Shown: piece by piece, positions 33,417 through 44,612 of the stretch
Numbering within the stretch: the first letter of the stretch is position 1
Layout: each line of letters opens with the position of its first letter
Notes under the pieces: generated by a model
Told to the model about the DNA's origin: nothing
The model's database searches: none
Seen by the model: only the letters and a program-made list of their open reading frames with translations
Assembly (NCBI GenBank): GCA_948144175.1
Contig: CANXME010002646.1
Location: forward strand, 102,059-166,058
DNA: 64,000 nt
Direction of reading: 5' to 3'
DNA from: Closterium sp. NIES-65
Lineage: Eukaryota > Streptophyta > Zygnematophyceae > Desmidiales > Closteriaceae
Program-made: the position numbers and the translations under genes

Positions 33417-34010
33417 TTAAACGTCATCTAAGGAATTCTCCAATTGTTGTGAAGTTTGCCTGACAATATCATCCCATTCAGCAGCTTGTTCCCGGCACTC
33501 CTTCAAAGCAAGGTGTTTCCTCTTCAATTCTTCTTCCAGAGCCGTCACTTCCTGCAAAACATCCGGTCGCAGGTGTGTTGGTTCTAAGGTGTGCACGCAA
33601 CGAACAAGCGTCTGCAGGCCGAGACCTTACCCTGGATAGTGTTGCTTGAGGATCAGCCATGTGCCGCGCTCGAAGCCTTGTGAAACAACGCTCCAGATCA
33701 CACGCCGTTTCAAGGAATTGATGGGCTCGAATGTCAAGATCCACTGCAAGAAGGAAGGACAAAGTACAGCAGGGACGTGAATTATATTCCTATGTTTCTA
33801 AAAAAATCGGTCATGAAGGTCAACAAGATTTTTTACTTCGTTGTTCAGAATAAGTGGACGTCTCTCATGGTCTAAGCGTTTCACACTGGTCTAATCACCT
33901 GAATCTGCCACATTTGCTCTGTCAGCTGCCTGGAGCTCTCCAGCAGGAAGGAGGGCTAACAGATGCGCATCTAGAGTATCGAGCATGCGGAGAGCGTGAG
34001 CTACGTCCAT
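33417..34010 (-). CDS. Mediator subunit 28-like protein
   Basis: Three exons, 33899-34010, 33631-33743 and 33417-33551, join in phase to a 119-residue protein from MDVAHALRMLDTLDAHLL to a TAA stop. The order of features resembles MED28: a short N-terminal helix, then VDLDIRAHQFLETACDLERCF (compare the family's QKFLDIARQTECFF region), then a coiled coil EVTALEEELKRKHLALKECREQ. If correct it is a head-module-associated Mediator subunit acting in RNA polymerase II transcription. The protein is short and the resemblance is moderate; another small coiled-coil protein cannot be excluded. Its 3' end faces the phosphatase gene, 146 bp away. Confidence 0.6.
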
Positions 34011-34746
34011 CGCTTTTGAACGTTGGCGAGCTGAAACGCACGCAACGCAAATGACCACGCGTTACGGGATGAGAAGCTGAGGAAAACTAGGATCAAGCTG
34101 ACGAAAGCTAGGAGCAAGCTGAGGAAAACTAGGAGCAAGCTGACGAAAGCTAGGAGCAAGCTGAGGAAAACTAGGAGCAAGCTGACGAAAGCTAGGAGCA
34201 AGCTGAGGAAAACTAGGAGCAAGCTGACGAAAGCTAGGAGCAAGCTGAGGAAAACTAGGAGCAAGCTGACGAAAGCTAGGAGCAAGCTGAGGAAAACTAG
34301 GAGCAAGCTGACGAAAGCTAGGAGCAAGCTGAGGAAAACTAGGAGCAAGCTGACGAAAGCTAGGAGCAAGCTGAGGAAAACTAGGAGCAAGCACTCAGGA
34401 AATGGCTACAGGATTTCTCAACAGCAGCGTGGCAGCGGGATGAAAAGTTGGTGCAGTTGGTCAATGGCAGGGAATCGAGCCAGATTGTACGCGTTTTAGC
34501 ATGTCTTACTCCTCATTTTTGTTGTGAATATACGTAATGTAATATACAATTCTCCCGACTGAAGAAACAACTTATTCTGATTCCACTCGTTCCCTCTCCT
34601 CTCACTAAGTGAATCCTGACAAACAACTGCAATTCGAACAACCCCCGCGGCTAGTCTTATGCAGTAAGAGTGAGCCAGCGCGTTTCACGGCTGACCACTG
34701 CTTCAGCGGCTGTCCTGCTGTCACCTCATCTAAGATCGTCGGCGCA
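34011..34746. promoter_or_regulatory. Shared upstream region, MED28-like and lumazine synthase genes
   Basis: About 0.7 kb between two divergent start codons. The half nearest the MED28-like gene is occupied by a 42-bp satellite; the remainder is AT-rich. No individual promoter element could be assigned. Confidence 0.5.
34075..34392. repeat. 42-bp minisatellite, about 7.5 copies
   Basis: Each unit is two 21-bp halves, GGAGCAAGCTGAGGAAAACT and GGAGCAAGCTGACGAAAGCT, each plus A, alternating strictly. This implies a 21-bp ancestor that doubled before expansion. Open frames across it, on either strand, are a consequence of the 21-bp period. Confidence 0.95.
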
Positions 34747-36632
34747 ATGGCTTCCGCTGCGAGCACTGTCGCGGTGTCGACGAATGCGGCTCTGTGTCGT
34801 TCAGACCTCAGTGGATTTCAGCGTCACGAGGCTTCATTGAAGAGCAGGCAACTGTTGGGAACTGGCTTCTCAACGTCCTTCGCACATGGCGAGTCCCACC
34901 ATGCAGCTTTTTGTGCCTTTTTTTTTGTGGTCCAATGCTATCTGTGTTGCTCCGATTTTGTCCTCAGTTAATATTTTTTTATATGTATATATATTTTTCA
35001 ATGTGGCGTTACAGGTCTATCGGCTGAAGGAAATGTGGTTCAGGTGTCGTCGTTCTCCAAAAGAGCGACGACTCTCAGACGGCAAGTAGCCACGAGATGC
35101 GGATATGCAGTGACAGAGTCGCGAGGCGGAATCGCAGGCGAGGGCTTTCGATTTGGGGTGGTAAGCTCGAAAAGTTCAGTTCAGGGACAAGCTAACGACC
35201 AATAGGACCTCAAATGCCACGCGGACGTTGATCTTATTCGCGTTCTATTCTCACAGCTCAATACACGCCGGAGAGGTTTTGAAAGGGTTTACGATCTCAC
35301 GCGCTCAGTCTTGGTTTTCCTAGTCTCATCTCGCCTCTCTCACCTTTTACTCTCTCCCTGCTTCTTGCTGCCTCCCTCGGATCCTCCCATACCTTGCATC
35401 CCGCTTTATCAGGTGGTGTCCAAGTTCAACGAGATTGTAACGAAGCCTCTACTGTCGGGCGCGATTGACACGTTCAGGCGGCATGGCGTGGACAAGGACC
35501 ACATTGAGGTGGCGTGGGTGCCGGGCAGCTTCGAAATTCCCCTGGTGGCGCAGGAGATGGCCAAGTCGGGCAACTTCGACGCTGTGCTCTGCATTGGCGC
35601 TGTGGTCAGTGAGATCAACCACTTGTCGTGTACGCTGTACAATTTGGTTCATAAATCTGTGGCTGGCTCGCACGTTGCATTCATCCATTTTGTGGTCAGC
35701 CCTGCTAGTGCCTGCCAGCTTTGCTGCTGTGGTCTGCTGACCAAATCCCAGAGTTGTTCGGTTCCTATTCTGCGTCTTATTCCAATAGTCTCACGCTCAC
35801 TTTTTCCCTTGCCTTCCCCTCCATCCTTGCCATCCTTGCCTCAGGTGCGGGGCTCCACCACTCATTATGATGCCGTTGCGAACAATGCTGCCAGTGGCGT
35901 TCTGAGTGCAGGTCTAAACTCAGGTGAGGCTGGAAATTGAAATCACATTTAGGATTGGTGATTTAGTGATTGTATTTGTTTGCCAGTTTTGCGACGGAAT
36001 ATCCGCGGTTTCGTATTGCTCCAAAGCACCTCTTGTAGCTCACTCTCCGTTCCCACCCACTCTCTCCGCTCCCCTCTGCTTTTTCGCTCCCTCTGCCTCA
36101 CTCTCTGCAGGCATTCCTTGTGTCTTTGGGGTTCTCACATGTGAGACAATGGAGCAGGTACAGGCCTACTGTCTTTGTGCTTGTTTGTTTTCCATCCACA
36201 CATGCATGTGCTCCCAGCACTCACTCATGCGCAGATCTCGGCGCAAAACAGCACCCACTCATGCACACCAAAAGTTGCCGGATCCTCGATGGACTCATGC
36301 ATTTTTACCTCTACACTTCATTCTCAGGCGATGGACAGGGCTGGAGGCAAGCTTGGCAACAAAGGAGCAGAGGCGGCTGTCACAGCGGTATGTGTGTTGT
36401 CATGCATACGTGCATGCATGCACACTTACAGCATTTGCATATGGATGAAGGGCAACCATCACTGCCTTGGAATTTGTTTGTGAATGATGCATGCAGCAAC
36501 TTCAACAGCTCAGTACTCGTGTCTGTGTCATTCCATTTCACTGTTTGCCGTGCTGACTTGCAGATTGAGATGGCTAGCCTAATGGCAATGCTGCGTGCCT
36601 CTGGCTCAGCTGCCCTCGAAGCTCCAGAGTGA
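34747..36632 (+). CDS. 6,7-dimethyl-8-ribityllumazine synthase, plastid-targeted
   Basis: Penultimate enzyme of riboflavin synthesis, condensing 5-amino-6-ribitylaminouracil with 3,4-dihydroxy-2-butanone 4-phosphate. Exons: 34747-34888, 35015-35160, 35413-35604, 35845-35923, 36111-36157, 36328-36387 and 36564-36632; phases agree, giving 244 residues. The first about 75 residues are Ser/Ala/Arg-rich and fit a plastid transit peptide. The mature part shows the family landmarks in order: VVSKFNEIVTKPLLSGA, WVPGSFEIPLVAQ, IGAVVRGSTTHYDAVAN with the catalytic His, IPCVFGVLTCETMEQA, and RAGGKLGNKGAEAA. The first intron uses a GC donor (ATG|GCGAGT), required to keep phase and to remove an AT-rich stretch. 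Identification is secure. Confidence 0.95.
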
Positions 36633-37197
36633 AAGTGGCTGACTTGAATGAAGCTTTGGCAGATTCTCTTCTAGCAAGTGGTTGATTGCAGTTGCAAAGT
36701 TGGCACCAATGGTGCTGAAGCACCAGAACAGTCAAGCAAAGGCCAAGATTCCTCCCTGCTTGTACTTGCTTGTTTTAGTGGTCCTCTACATCAATTTTGT
36801 AGGTTTCTTTGATACGGTATCTCATTTGGAGTCGCCAATTTTGTGAAATAGGGGATCACTAACTAGGAATACCGTATGACTGTCTACATGAGCTGCCCAC
36901 CAGAGCCAATATGGTGGCTCTGCGTGAGAGCCAAAGTGGTTCAATATGAGCTGAGGAGGCACAACCAGAAGTTTCAGTTTTTGCCATAGGAACTGTCATC
37001 AGAAGAGTACCTGTAAGACTATTAATGAATTTTGTAATATCACTAGAAACTGAAACAAACTAGCGTTAAAAGTATAAGGAGGAAGCCGCGGAGGCAACCA
37101 ACCTGGTGAATATGGCGACAACCCTGAACCAGATTATAAAAATACTACGAGCTAATTCAGTCAAAGAATAACTTGAGCAGGCGGAACGGCATGTTGC
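36633..37197. other. Convergent intergenic region
   Basis: 3' flanks of lumazine synthase and of the Tudor-like gene. AT-richer, with no coding signal and no terminator motif that can be named. Confidence 0.6.
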
Positions 37198-38592
37198 CTA
37201 CGCTCGGATGGCACCACCCTGAGCAGGGACCACAGACGAAGCTGCTGCCCTCACCACCACGCGACCCTGGCTGCAGGGCCACATCGCACGCGCACACGAC
37301 TCCATCCCCGACATAAACCGAAATCCACTAGCAGCAGCACCTGGACCGGAAGATGTAACTGGGAGGACATGAACCGCTCTCAGGTCCTTGATCGAGTCCT
37401 CCATGTGTCCCTGAACGTCCACCTTCACAGCGGCGCGCTGCACCTCCCCCTTCACCTGAAGCTGCCCCTGCTGAGTCACTTTCACCTCCACCATACCGCC
37501 TTCCGCTGGTCTTCCGGTCTCCTTCATCTCCTTGGTCGCAGCGCCCGACGCGCTGCTGTCCCTGAGCTTCGCGGCAACCGGGGAAGGCTTGAGCGAGTCG
37601 CATGCAGCAGGCAGGCAGCACTTATCCTTTACAAGCCGACGCGCTACGGCCATAATGAGCATCATCTCGTCCATGGTGGTATCCTCGTCAGTAGCAGGCT
37701 CGGCGGCTTGGGCCAAACCGGACGACACCACCTTTCGCGGACGACCCACGGGTCTCTTCGCCTTCACAGCCTTTTGCGACGGTTGCGATTGTTGCTGCTG
37801 CCAGGCGACCTCGGTGAGAGTGAAGAACGACCCTTCCTTCTTGCATCGCTTCGTCTCCGCCGACTCAGCCCCAAACGCGTGCCCTTCACTCAACCGCCTC
37901 TTTTTTCCAGCCGGCGAATCCACCGCTCCCCCAGTATAATCACACTCCGAGTCGGAACCCAAGCCCTCGTCTTCTTCATAATCACTTTCAATCTCAGTGT
38001 CCTCGTCAGCATCATCTGCCACGTCATCGCCGTCACCGGACTCGTCGTCACTGACCACGTACTGGCGGTTTTTCCGGGTCCGCAGGCCCCGATGAACAAA
38101 CTCTCCCTCTTCGTACGACTCCGCAGGGTGCGCATCGGCGGGATGCGCCGCTCCGTAAGCCCGGCTGTCAACATGTCCGAAGCTTGGGTCCGACGAGTCG
38201 CCCGAATCAGAGCTCGCAGCCGCGTTCGACGACGCGTAGCGGGAACCGCCGACTGGGAAAAGCTGTGGTAGAGCCGATGTTGCTCCCGCGGGTGTCCCCG
38301 CCGCAGCGGACGCCTTTTTCCTCCCGCGGGTACCTCTCGGGCGGAGAAACTTGGACGGGTCGGCGTTGGGGTCTTCGAATTCCCACCGCGTGGTTCGCAG
38401 GTCCAGTCGCTTGCTGTCGCCGTGGTCGCTCACAATCGTGTGAAGCGCCTTCTTCGCGTCGTACTTTTTCACAAATCCCGCGTGCCAGCGGTTGTCGCGC
38501 GGCCACACGACGCGAATCCGCGTGCCTTCGTGCAGGCGAACCGCGGTAGGTTTTTTCTGTCCACTCTTGTCAGATGAAGTAGGCTTGGCCAT
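37198..38592 (-). CDS. Tudor-like domain protein with AT-hook
   Basis: A single open frame of 464 residues with no intron needed. Residues about 22-72 (EGTRIRVVWPRDNRWHAGFVKKYD ... HGDSKRLDLRTTRWEF) resemble the Tudor-like fold found in plant chromatin proteins and in the N terminus of plant MSH6 and PDS5: a W-P/W-x-G-x-V core, then DHGD and a terminal W-E-F. Residues 279-287 (KRPVGRPRK) form an AT-hook. An acidic tract lies at about 186-218 and basic nuclear-localisation-like clusters near 230-252. A nuclear, DNA- or chromatin-associated role is inferred; the exact family and partners are not recognised. The C-terminal third is of low information. Confidence 0.7.
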   Translation of the reverse strand: MAKPTSSDKSGQKKPTAVRLHEGTRIRVVWPRDNRWHAGFVKKYDAKKALHTIVSDHGDSKRLDLRTTRWEFEDPNADPSKFLRPRGTRGRKKASAAAGTPAGATSALPQLFPVGGSRYASSNAAASSDSGDSSDPSFGHVDSRAYGAAHPADAHPAESYEEGEFVHRGLRTRKNRQYVVSDDESGDGDDVADDADEDTEIESDYEEDEGLGSDSECDYTGGAVDSPAGKKRRLSEGHAFGAESAETKRCKKEGSFFTLTEVAWQQQQSQPSQKAVKAKRPVGRPRKVVSSGLAQAAEPATDEDTTMDEMMLIMAVARRLVKDKCCLPAACDSLKPSPVAAKLRDSSASGAATKEMKETGRPAEGGMVEVKVTQQGQLQVKGEVQRAAVKVDVQGHMEDSIKDLRAVHVLPVTSSGPGAAASGFRFMSGMESCARAMWPCSQGRVVVRAAASSVVPAQGGAIRA

Positions 38593-40547
38593 CGTAGGCT
38601 GTGAAATTACGGTACTGTCAATCAGATTAGAGTCAAGTCAAGCTGAGGAGGAAGGGAAGCTTAGAGGACGATTTGAAAATACGTGAGCAGAAAGGGCGCA
38701 GTTCTAAATGCTACTTTCCTGATGTAGTTGGCTTCCCTGAAAGTTGCTTGCAGATTCAAAAGAAATCGAGAGAGGGCGCGAGAATGAGGACTTAAGCGTT
38801 CATGCTGCAGAAATATGTGTTGTGAACGTGTGTGTGCTTGGGGCGCCAGGGATGATGGATAGAGGGAAGATGGGCGCGTTGGTTTCGCTGTGCGCGAAAC
38901 CGATGGAATTGGGATGGTAGGGGCTGCGTGCACCGATCGCGTTTGCCGTGCTGGCGCTTTCCAGAAGGGCGGACATTGGGATTCGGCATTTTGCCGAGGG
39001 GCAGAAATTGGAATGGCGCAAAAAAAACTCATCGGGAGGCATCCTGGAGGATGGGAAATCAGAGTTTGGGTTCGGCGAGCAGTCGATGTGCGGCAGATTG
39101 TTTATGGAAAGGGGGAATGGGGCGCAGAATGGAAGCTGGGGCTGGCGGCAGGCAGGACAAGACTCGGTGCGGATGGCTTGCAAAGTGAGGTTTCCGCGTG
39201 GGAACGAGAAAAAAGGCAATTATCGAAGGCATTGGGATTGCGGATGATTGGGATGTGACGGACAACGAGCGGCACGGGCTGGGCGGGCAGGGCAGGTGCG
39301 AACAAAAATAGACAAGCCAACTTCATGGGGCGAATTTTGGAGCGAAAATCAGCGCCCCTGTGACAGCCTTGGGATTACGCGTGGCCAGGTAGGGAGGGAG
39401 GGAGCTGTCCCAGTTGGCGCGTCAGTCAGACCGCGTCGCGATCAGCCCCAAGCCTTCCGTCGGCCTCGGGAGTTTTGGTGAACTCCCTTGGCTCTTGTGT
39501 GGCCATCGTACATGTCGGTAGTTGATCGCAAGCCTTCGCAACATCTCGTAAGGTTGTTAGCACCCTGGACAGTGATCGTTGTGATTTCGCGAGGGTTACA
39601 CACGTGATAACAGCGGTGCAAGCACACGGGGGCACCGCTGCGACGTAGGTGCTGCGACAGTGTCGCATCGCATCGCCGGGAAGTGTGCTGCTGACTGAGA
39701 GGCAACTTTGTATCGCGGTTGTTTGGCTCCGCACAGTCTCCTGAGGTTGTGGGACTCGGGGCGAAAAAGAGCTGCACTGTGAGGCTCCCACCGAACTTTG
39801 GCTGCGCGGACCAATGAACAATGAGAGTTTCTGGGGCTTTCGGTGGAATCCGCTAATCACGCGAGCGTTGCACGATCACGCGAGCTCTCGATTTCTGTTG
39901 CCAATCGTCAATAGGTGCAAGCACTGTCCTCCCAACCTGGTGTAACGATCCACCACGACTTTCGGCGGCATCCACAATCCTGAGATTGTCAAGTAGGTCA
40001 GATCGACTGTTGAGCTGCTTGTTCTGGCGACCATTCCCGCCACCTTGACGCCACCACAAGTCAGACGTGTAACCAATTAAGTAATGTCACGTGGAATATG
40101 AGGGTTAGCCTCACGTGTTTCCGTGTTGGCTCCAGCGAACAAACCTCCATGTTCAACCCAATCACGGGCAGGTAAAAATGGCGCACGTCCACCAACCTCC
40201 CAGCTTGTCGTGCGCCTCAAGTTCAAGGTGTTGAAAGAATATCGCCGAAGCTGCCCGAACGTGGGTGTGCTAGGGGCTGCCTCGTCAGTTTCTCCAACAT
40301 TCATGAGCACAATCCTCTCGCATGAAGTGGGTCGCTGCAACAGAACGGGCAACTTTTAGGCTGCACCAATTCAAAATTGGGACAAGCACCCCCAAGATTC
40401 TGACAATTTGATAAAAGTGTCAGATATTGTTGGCGGGACAAGTTATGTCTCCCGCCAGAAGCTTCTCACGGTCTGCCTGAAAACCGCGGGAAAAGCTTGG
40501 GGAGATATCCTGAAATGACACAAGTGAAACATTGACTCGTTATGCAA
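38593..40547. other. Intergenic, about 2 kb, nothing recognised
   Basis: Lies upstream of the Tudor-like gene and downstream of the kinase gene, both on the minus strand. Several open frames of 60-145 codons exist on both strands, but none shows a conserved motif or a coherent splice pattern. An unrecognised small gene or non-coding RNA cannot be ruled out. Confidence 0.5.
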
Positions 40548-43500
40548 TCAACCACTTAGACAAGTGATCTGGTTATAAGTTTTAGATTTGTGTCTACCTT
40601 TGCTCCTAGGCTGATTGCACTCCAACACCTCTACAAAAACCTTTGTTTTTACCTCACAATGAGCAAACTCCTTCAAGTCCGCTGTAATCACACTATCAAC
40701 GCTCTTCCACTTGAGCTCCTTTTTCTTCATCGGTTCAAGATCCAGTGCACTGGAGACCACCAACCGTCCCACCTGACCACTGGGTCCATCATTTCCAACA
40801 TCACTCGTCATTGATATTTTCTGGCCAGTCATTTCCAATGCAGTCAGCCCTGCTCCTTTTCGTGCATCCTGTTCATAGACTTTCGGTGTAGAGCAGCTCA
40901 CAACACCGCTACCAATGCACCCAGCAGCGCGCCTTGACACATACTCCTTGCAATTCCTCACCGACGTCTGTAAAGGGCTCTGGTGCAGCTTGGATGTAGA
41001 TAACCTTATCCAAGGATGTAGCAGCGCTTCATTCGCCGTCATCCTCTCCGACCGATTCGGCGTGAGCAATCTGGTCAAAAACTCCAGAAGCTCGGAAGAG
41101 GGATCATCTGGCAAACCCTCCACGTCACCAGCCTGTAACCTTAGCCACGTGGCATTCCCATGAACTTGGTCTGCAGACGCTGTTGCCTTTCCCATCGCCA
41201 ACCTAGGACGCACCCCCCCCACCATCAAGAACAGCACCGCACCCAGACTCCACATGTCTGCAGCTTGAGTGAAGACGCGCTTCTGGGAAACTTCCGGAGC
41301 GGCAAAGAAGGGTGTGGTGCCAGGAGAGGGTGAGGCAGCACCTTCAGGAGGAATAAGCATGGCTGATCCGAAATCTACCAAATGGAGATGCTTGGATGAT
41401 GTACCAGGGAAGAGAATGTTAGTCGGGTTCTGATGAGAAGGGGAGGGAGGGTCGGATGAGGGTGGGGGGGAGAGGGTCGGATGAGGGTGGGAGGGAGAGG
41501 GTCGGATGAGGGTGGGGGGGAGAGGGTCGGATGAGGGGGGCAACACAGGGTGCTTGGTTCCAAACAGTTAAATCGCATCCTTGAGCAGCGTCAAATCTAT
41601 TGGGGGGTAAGTAAGAATTGGGGCTGATGCGAGGAAGAAATTTAGGAAGAAGGGGGGTTGGTGAAGGAAGTAGACTGGACAAGAGGGAGAAGGGAGGGCG
41701 TTTACAAGGAGGAATCTATTCAAGGCAAGGGGTTGAAATGAAAGCACGAGCTACAAGATACACACTCACACTTCGCCTCTACCCAGACCCCAAAAAAAAC
41801 TCCCACACATCTCGTTTCATCCTCCCAACACACATTCAGGGTGTGTTGGCACGACTTACAACATCAAGGTGTGCGATCCCCTTAGAATGAAGATATGCAA
41901 GAGTCTTCAGCAGATGGCGCACTGGAGGACAGCACAAACCAACATAGCAGTAAATAAACAGCTTCATCAAATGCACAATTTCAGAGAAACACACAGTCTG
42001 CTCACGAATGGTTGGTGACAGCGGCTGACCAGGAATGGTCGATGCAACGTTGCTTCTCACCAATAATTGATGCATGGCGCTCTGAGAATTTCGGCCTGGA
42101 CGCAATGTGCGATAGGAGGTCCCCTCCAGCCACCAAGGGAGTGACCAGGAAGATGAAGCGGGTATCCTCAAATGTGCCCAGCACAGGGAGTAGGCCAGGG
42201 CAGGCTGAGACTGAGGCAAAATCGTGTGCAGCCGGGTTGGTAGAGTCAGATGAAGCAGGACAAACAGGGTCGGCAGAGGAAGGTAACGACCCTGCTATCA
42301 CAGTGGAACAGGTACCGCCACTGCTGGTGGCGGCAGCGGTAGTGCTGCTGGTTGTGCTGCTGCTACTGCTAGCGGCAGAAGTACTGGCGGCAGCAGCACA
42401 GCTCTCATCGTTCTTGTCTGATTGGTTGCTGGCTTCACTGCGCTGCAGCTGCAAGCATCCACACGAGGAGAAATAAGAAAGATAACAACAGGAGGCCATA
42501 ACAGGCTCAGCGATCGAAGCGCGGAAAGCTTGGAGACCCGGATTGGTGACAAGGTTGGGGAGTTCAAAACGGCTGGAGAAAACCGTTTCAACGGTTGCAT
42601 GCATTATGAGGCTCATTCGAACCAGCAGCACCCAGCCGTACCCAGCCCAGCCATGCCAGGTAGCACAGGCCGGCCAGGCATGCCGAATTCAGGATGCGCG
42701 TACAGCATAGTTGGTAGGGAAAGGGGCTTACTGCAAGAAGGACCTCAATCTCAGACGCCTGTTGGGCGGTAGGCAGGGGTTGGGCGCCAGCATGTGGAGA
42801 GAGGGAGGAGAGGGAGTGGGGAGGGGTTGGAAATGAGGCATGCAGGAACAGGAGTCACATTGGTCTGCAAGCAAAGTATTTTCAGCAGGGCGAGAGAGAT
42901 TGAATAAAAAGAAGCGAGGTAAACGCGTTGGTCCTTTGTCAGCCTCTCACCCCTGCCGCACTCTCTCTGCTCTCCTCTCAGCGTTCATCATCCTTCCTCC
43001 GCTCTCGCTTCGTGCGTGTGGTCCCTCCCAATGCTTATCCTGCTCACCCTGCTCACCACTCACCCGATGATCTTCTCCCTTCATTGCTGTCACAATCCGC
43101 TTAGATATCATCTTCACTGCCACGTGGGTCCCACTCAACCTGTCCACGCCCACCCTGCACGCGATAGAGTCACCATAAATCCAGGCCTAGATTGTGAATG
43201 AGTGCTTATTTCCGTCACTCGCAATGAGATAACTGAGTTCGAGTTTCATAACCAGGCAGCGTCAAGATGCGCATGGCACCGTTTGCCATGCCATGCCTGG
43301 ACAGTGTCCATCGCTCAAACTCTGGGTTTTCCCACAAGTCTGAGTTTCTGAAGAGAGGAAACACCAAGACCAAGCAGGACCAGGCAGCGTCGTCTGGAAT
43401 GCCATGCGCATATTTCGGCAGCTCACCATACGATGCTTGTGCGACCCTCCCCAAGGACGTCTCTCGTCAGGCGATAAGCGCGTCGCACGTCCGTCGCATG

Positions 43501-43599
43501 GCCGATTTTTAGACCGCGAGGCTCGAGCCAGGGAAAAGACGACTCGTCCTTGTCTTCCCAGTCCTCTAATGTCCGGTGCTTGGAAGAGGCCGAACCCAT
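40548..43599 (-). CDS. Serine/threonine protein kinase, predicted N-myristoylated
   Basis: Exons: 43427-43599, 43064-43154, 42732-42758 (only 27 bp), 42061-42448, 41860-41921 and 40548-41429; all phases agree, giving 540 residues. The N terminus MGSASSK fits an N-myristoylation signal, suggesting membrane association. Kinase landmarks: Gly-rich loop LGEGRTSIVW, HVAVK with the ATP-contacting Lys, LVTPLVAGGDLLSHI, catalytic loop HLDVNPTNIL, DFG in LVDFGSAML, APE in PFFAAPEV, and DMWSLGAVLFLMV. The general look is CAMK-like. Two oddities: HLD instead of HRD, and Asn where the catalytic-loop Lys is expected. A Ser/Ala/Thr-rich insert lies between the alpha-C region and the FEDTRFIFLV strand. There is no EF-hand, so it is not a CDPK. 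The substrate is unknown. Confidence 0.8.
41440..41550. repeat. GGGTCGGATGAGGGTGGGAG repeat
   Basis: About four irregular units of 25-27 bp on the plus strand, in the intron between the two last kinase exons; on the gene strand they form a pyrimidine-rich tract before the acceptor. Confidence 0.85.
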
Positions 43600-44612
43600 T
43601 TGTGTAAAGCTCAGACAACGATCATGGGCACGTAAATTAATCTCGAGCTTTCGACGAGGCGCTAAACTGTCTCCCCACAAAACGATGCAGAACGGTTAGG
43701 ATGGGACTCTCTGATCAAAACTTGGATATGTGAAACTTGAGCGGGAAGAGTGTACATGTGTGGTGCTTGAGCGGGATATAGGCTTTGTACATATCGGTGT
43801 GTGCTTCCTTTACCGCGGATTTGCAGCTGGTGCTTGTGTTGGAGGTTTGGGGACGTGCGAGTCGCAGGGGCCTCGGACGTTCCGTGATGTCGTACATTAG
43901 TTTCGCCAGGGGCTCTAACGAAGCGGAACATGGATAACTCAGACGAATATTGCGAAGAACTGGTTACGTGCGGGCGGCCTTCGCGTGTCCTTGTCCATTT
44001 CCAACAACCGTTTCTATGCATCCGCGACTGCGACTTTGGATGTGCTTCGGGCAGCCTGGTTGTTGAAGGCACAGTTCTTCTCTTATCGCTTTTGTCGTGG
44101 TAAAAAGAAACATTTCTCACCTTTCCTGCATTCGTCCTCATTTTCCCCCATTCCACTTGTTTCGGGGTCACTCGTGTGCAGCTGCTGTTGTTGAAAGTCA
44201 CGGGACGGGAGCTGTTCCTCACTCCACCACTCCCAACTGCGACTGCAGCTGGCTGGGCTGACAGAAAATTTCCCTTTTGTTGGCTTGGAAAAAGGTTTGG
44301 CGCAGAGGGGTGGTAAATTGGGACGAGATGTGTTAAAACCGCACTATACCGTTTTCTGCCGTTTTATCCACTCACAGACCGTACTTCAGCGCTTTGTCGG
44401 AATGCTATGCTATGAGACAGTCTAGACCTACTGTGGTCAGCCATTTGCCATCACAGTCTCTCGTGGTCAACTTTCAGCAGCCATAGTATCACCTATCTAA
44501 CGATTAAATAGCGTGGGCCACAGTCACAAGGGAACATCATGTGTCCCCGATCACAATGCTGACTGTGCACGCTCCGCATCCATTAACTTCACTTACAGAC
44601 AAAGGTCGCGGA
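43600..44612. promoter_or_regulatory. Shared upstream region, kinase and PP2C genes
   Basis: About 1 kb between divergent start codons. No coding signal; no specific promoter element could be named. Both transcripts must start here or nearby, so coordinated control is possible. Confidence 0.5.

Noticed and set aside
34001..34394. Leu-rich repeat proteins read across the 42-bp array
   Set aside because: Open frames in several phases arise only because the period is a multiple of three; there is no splice or homology support.
38661..39860. Several open frames of 65-145 codons
   Set aside because: No recognisable domain, conflicting frames on both strands and no coherent exon chain.
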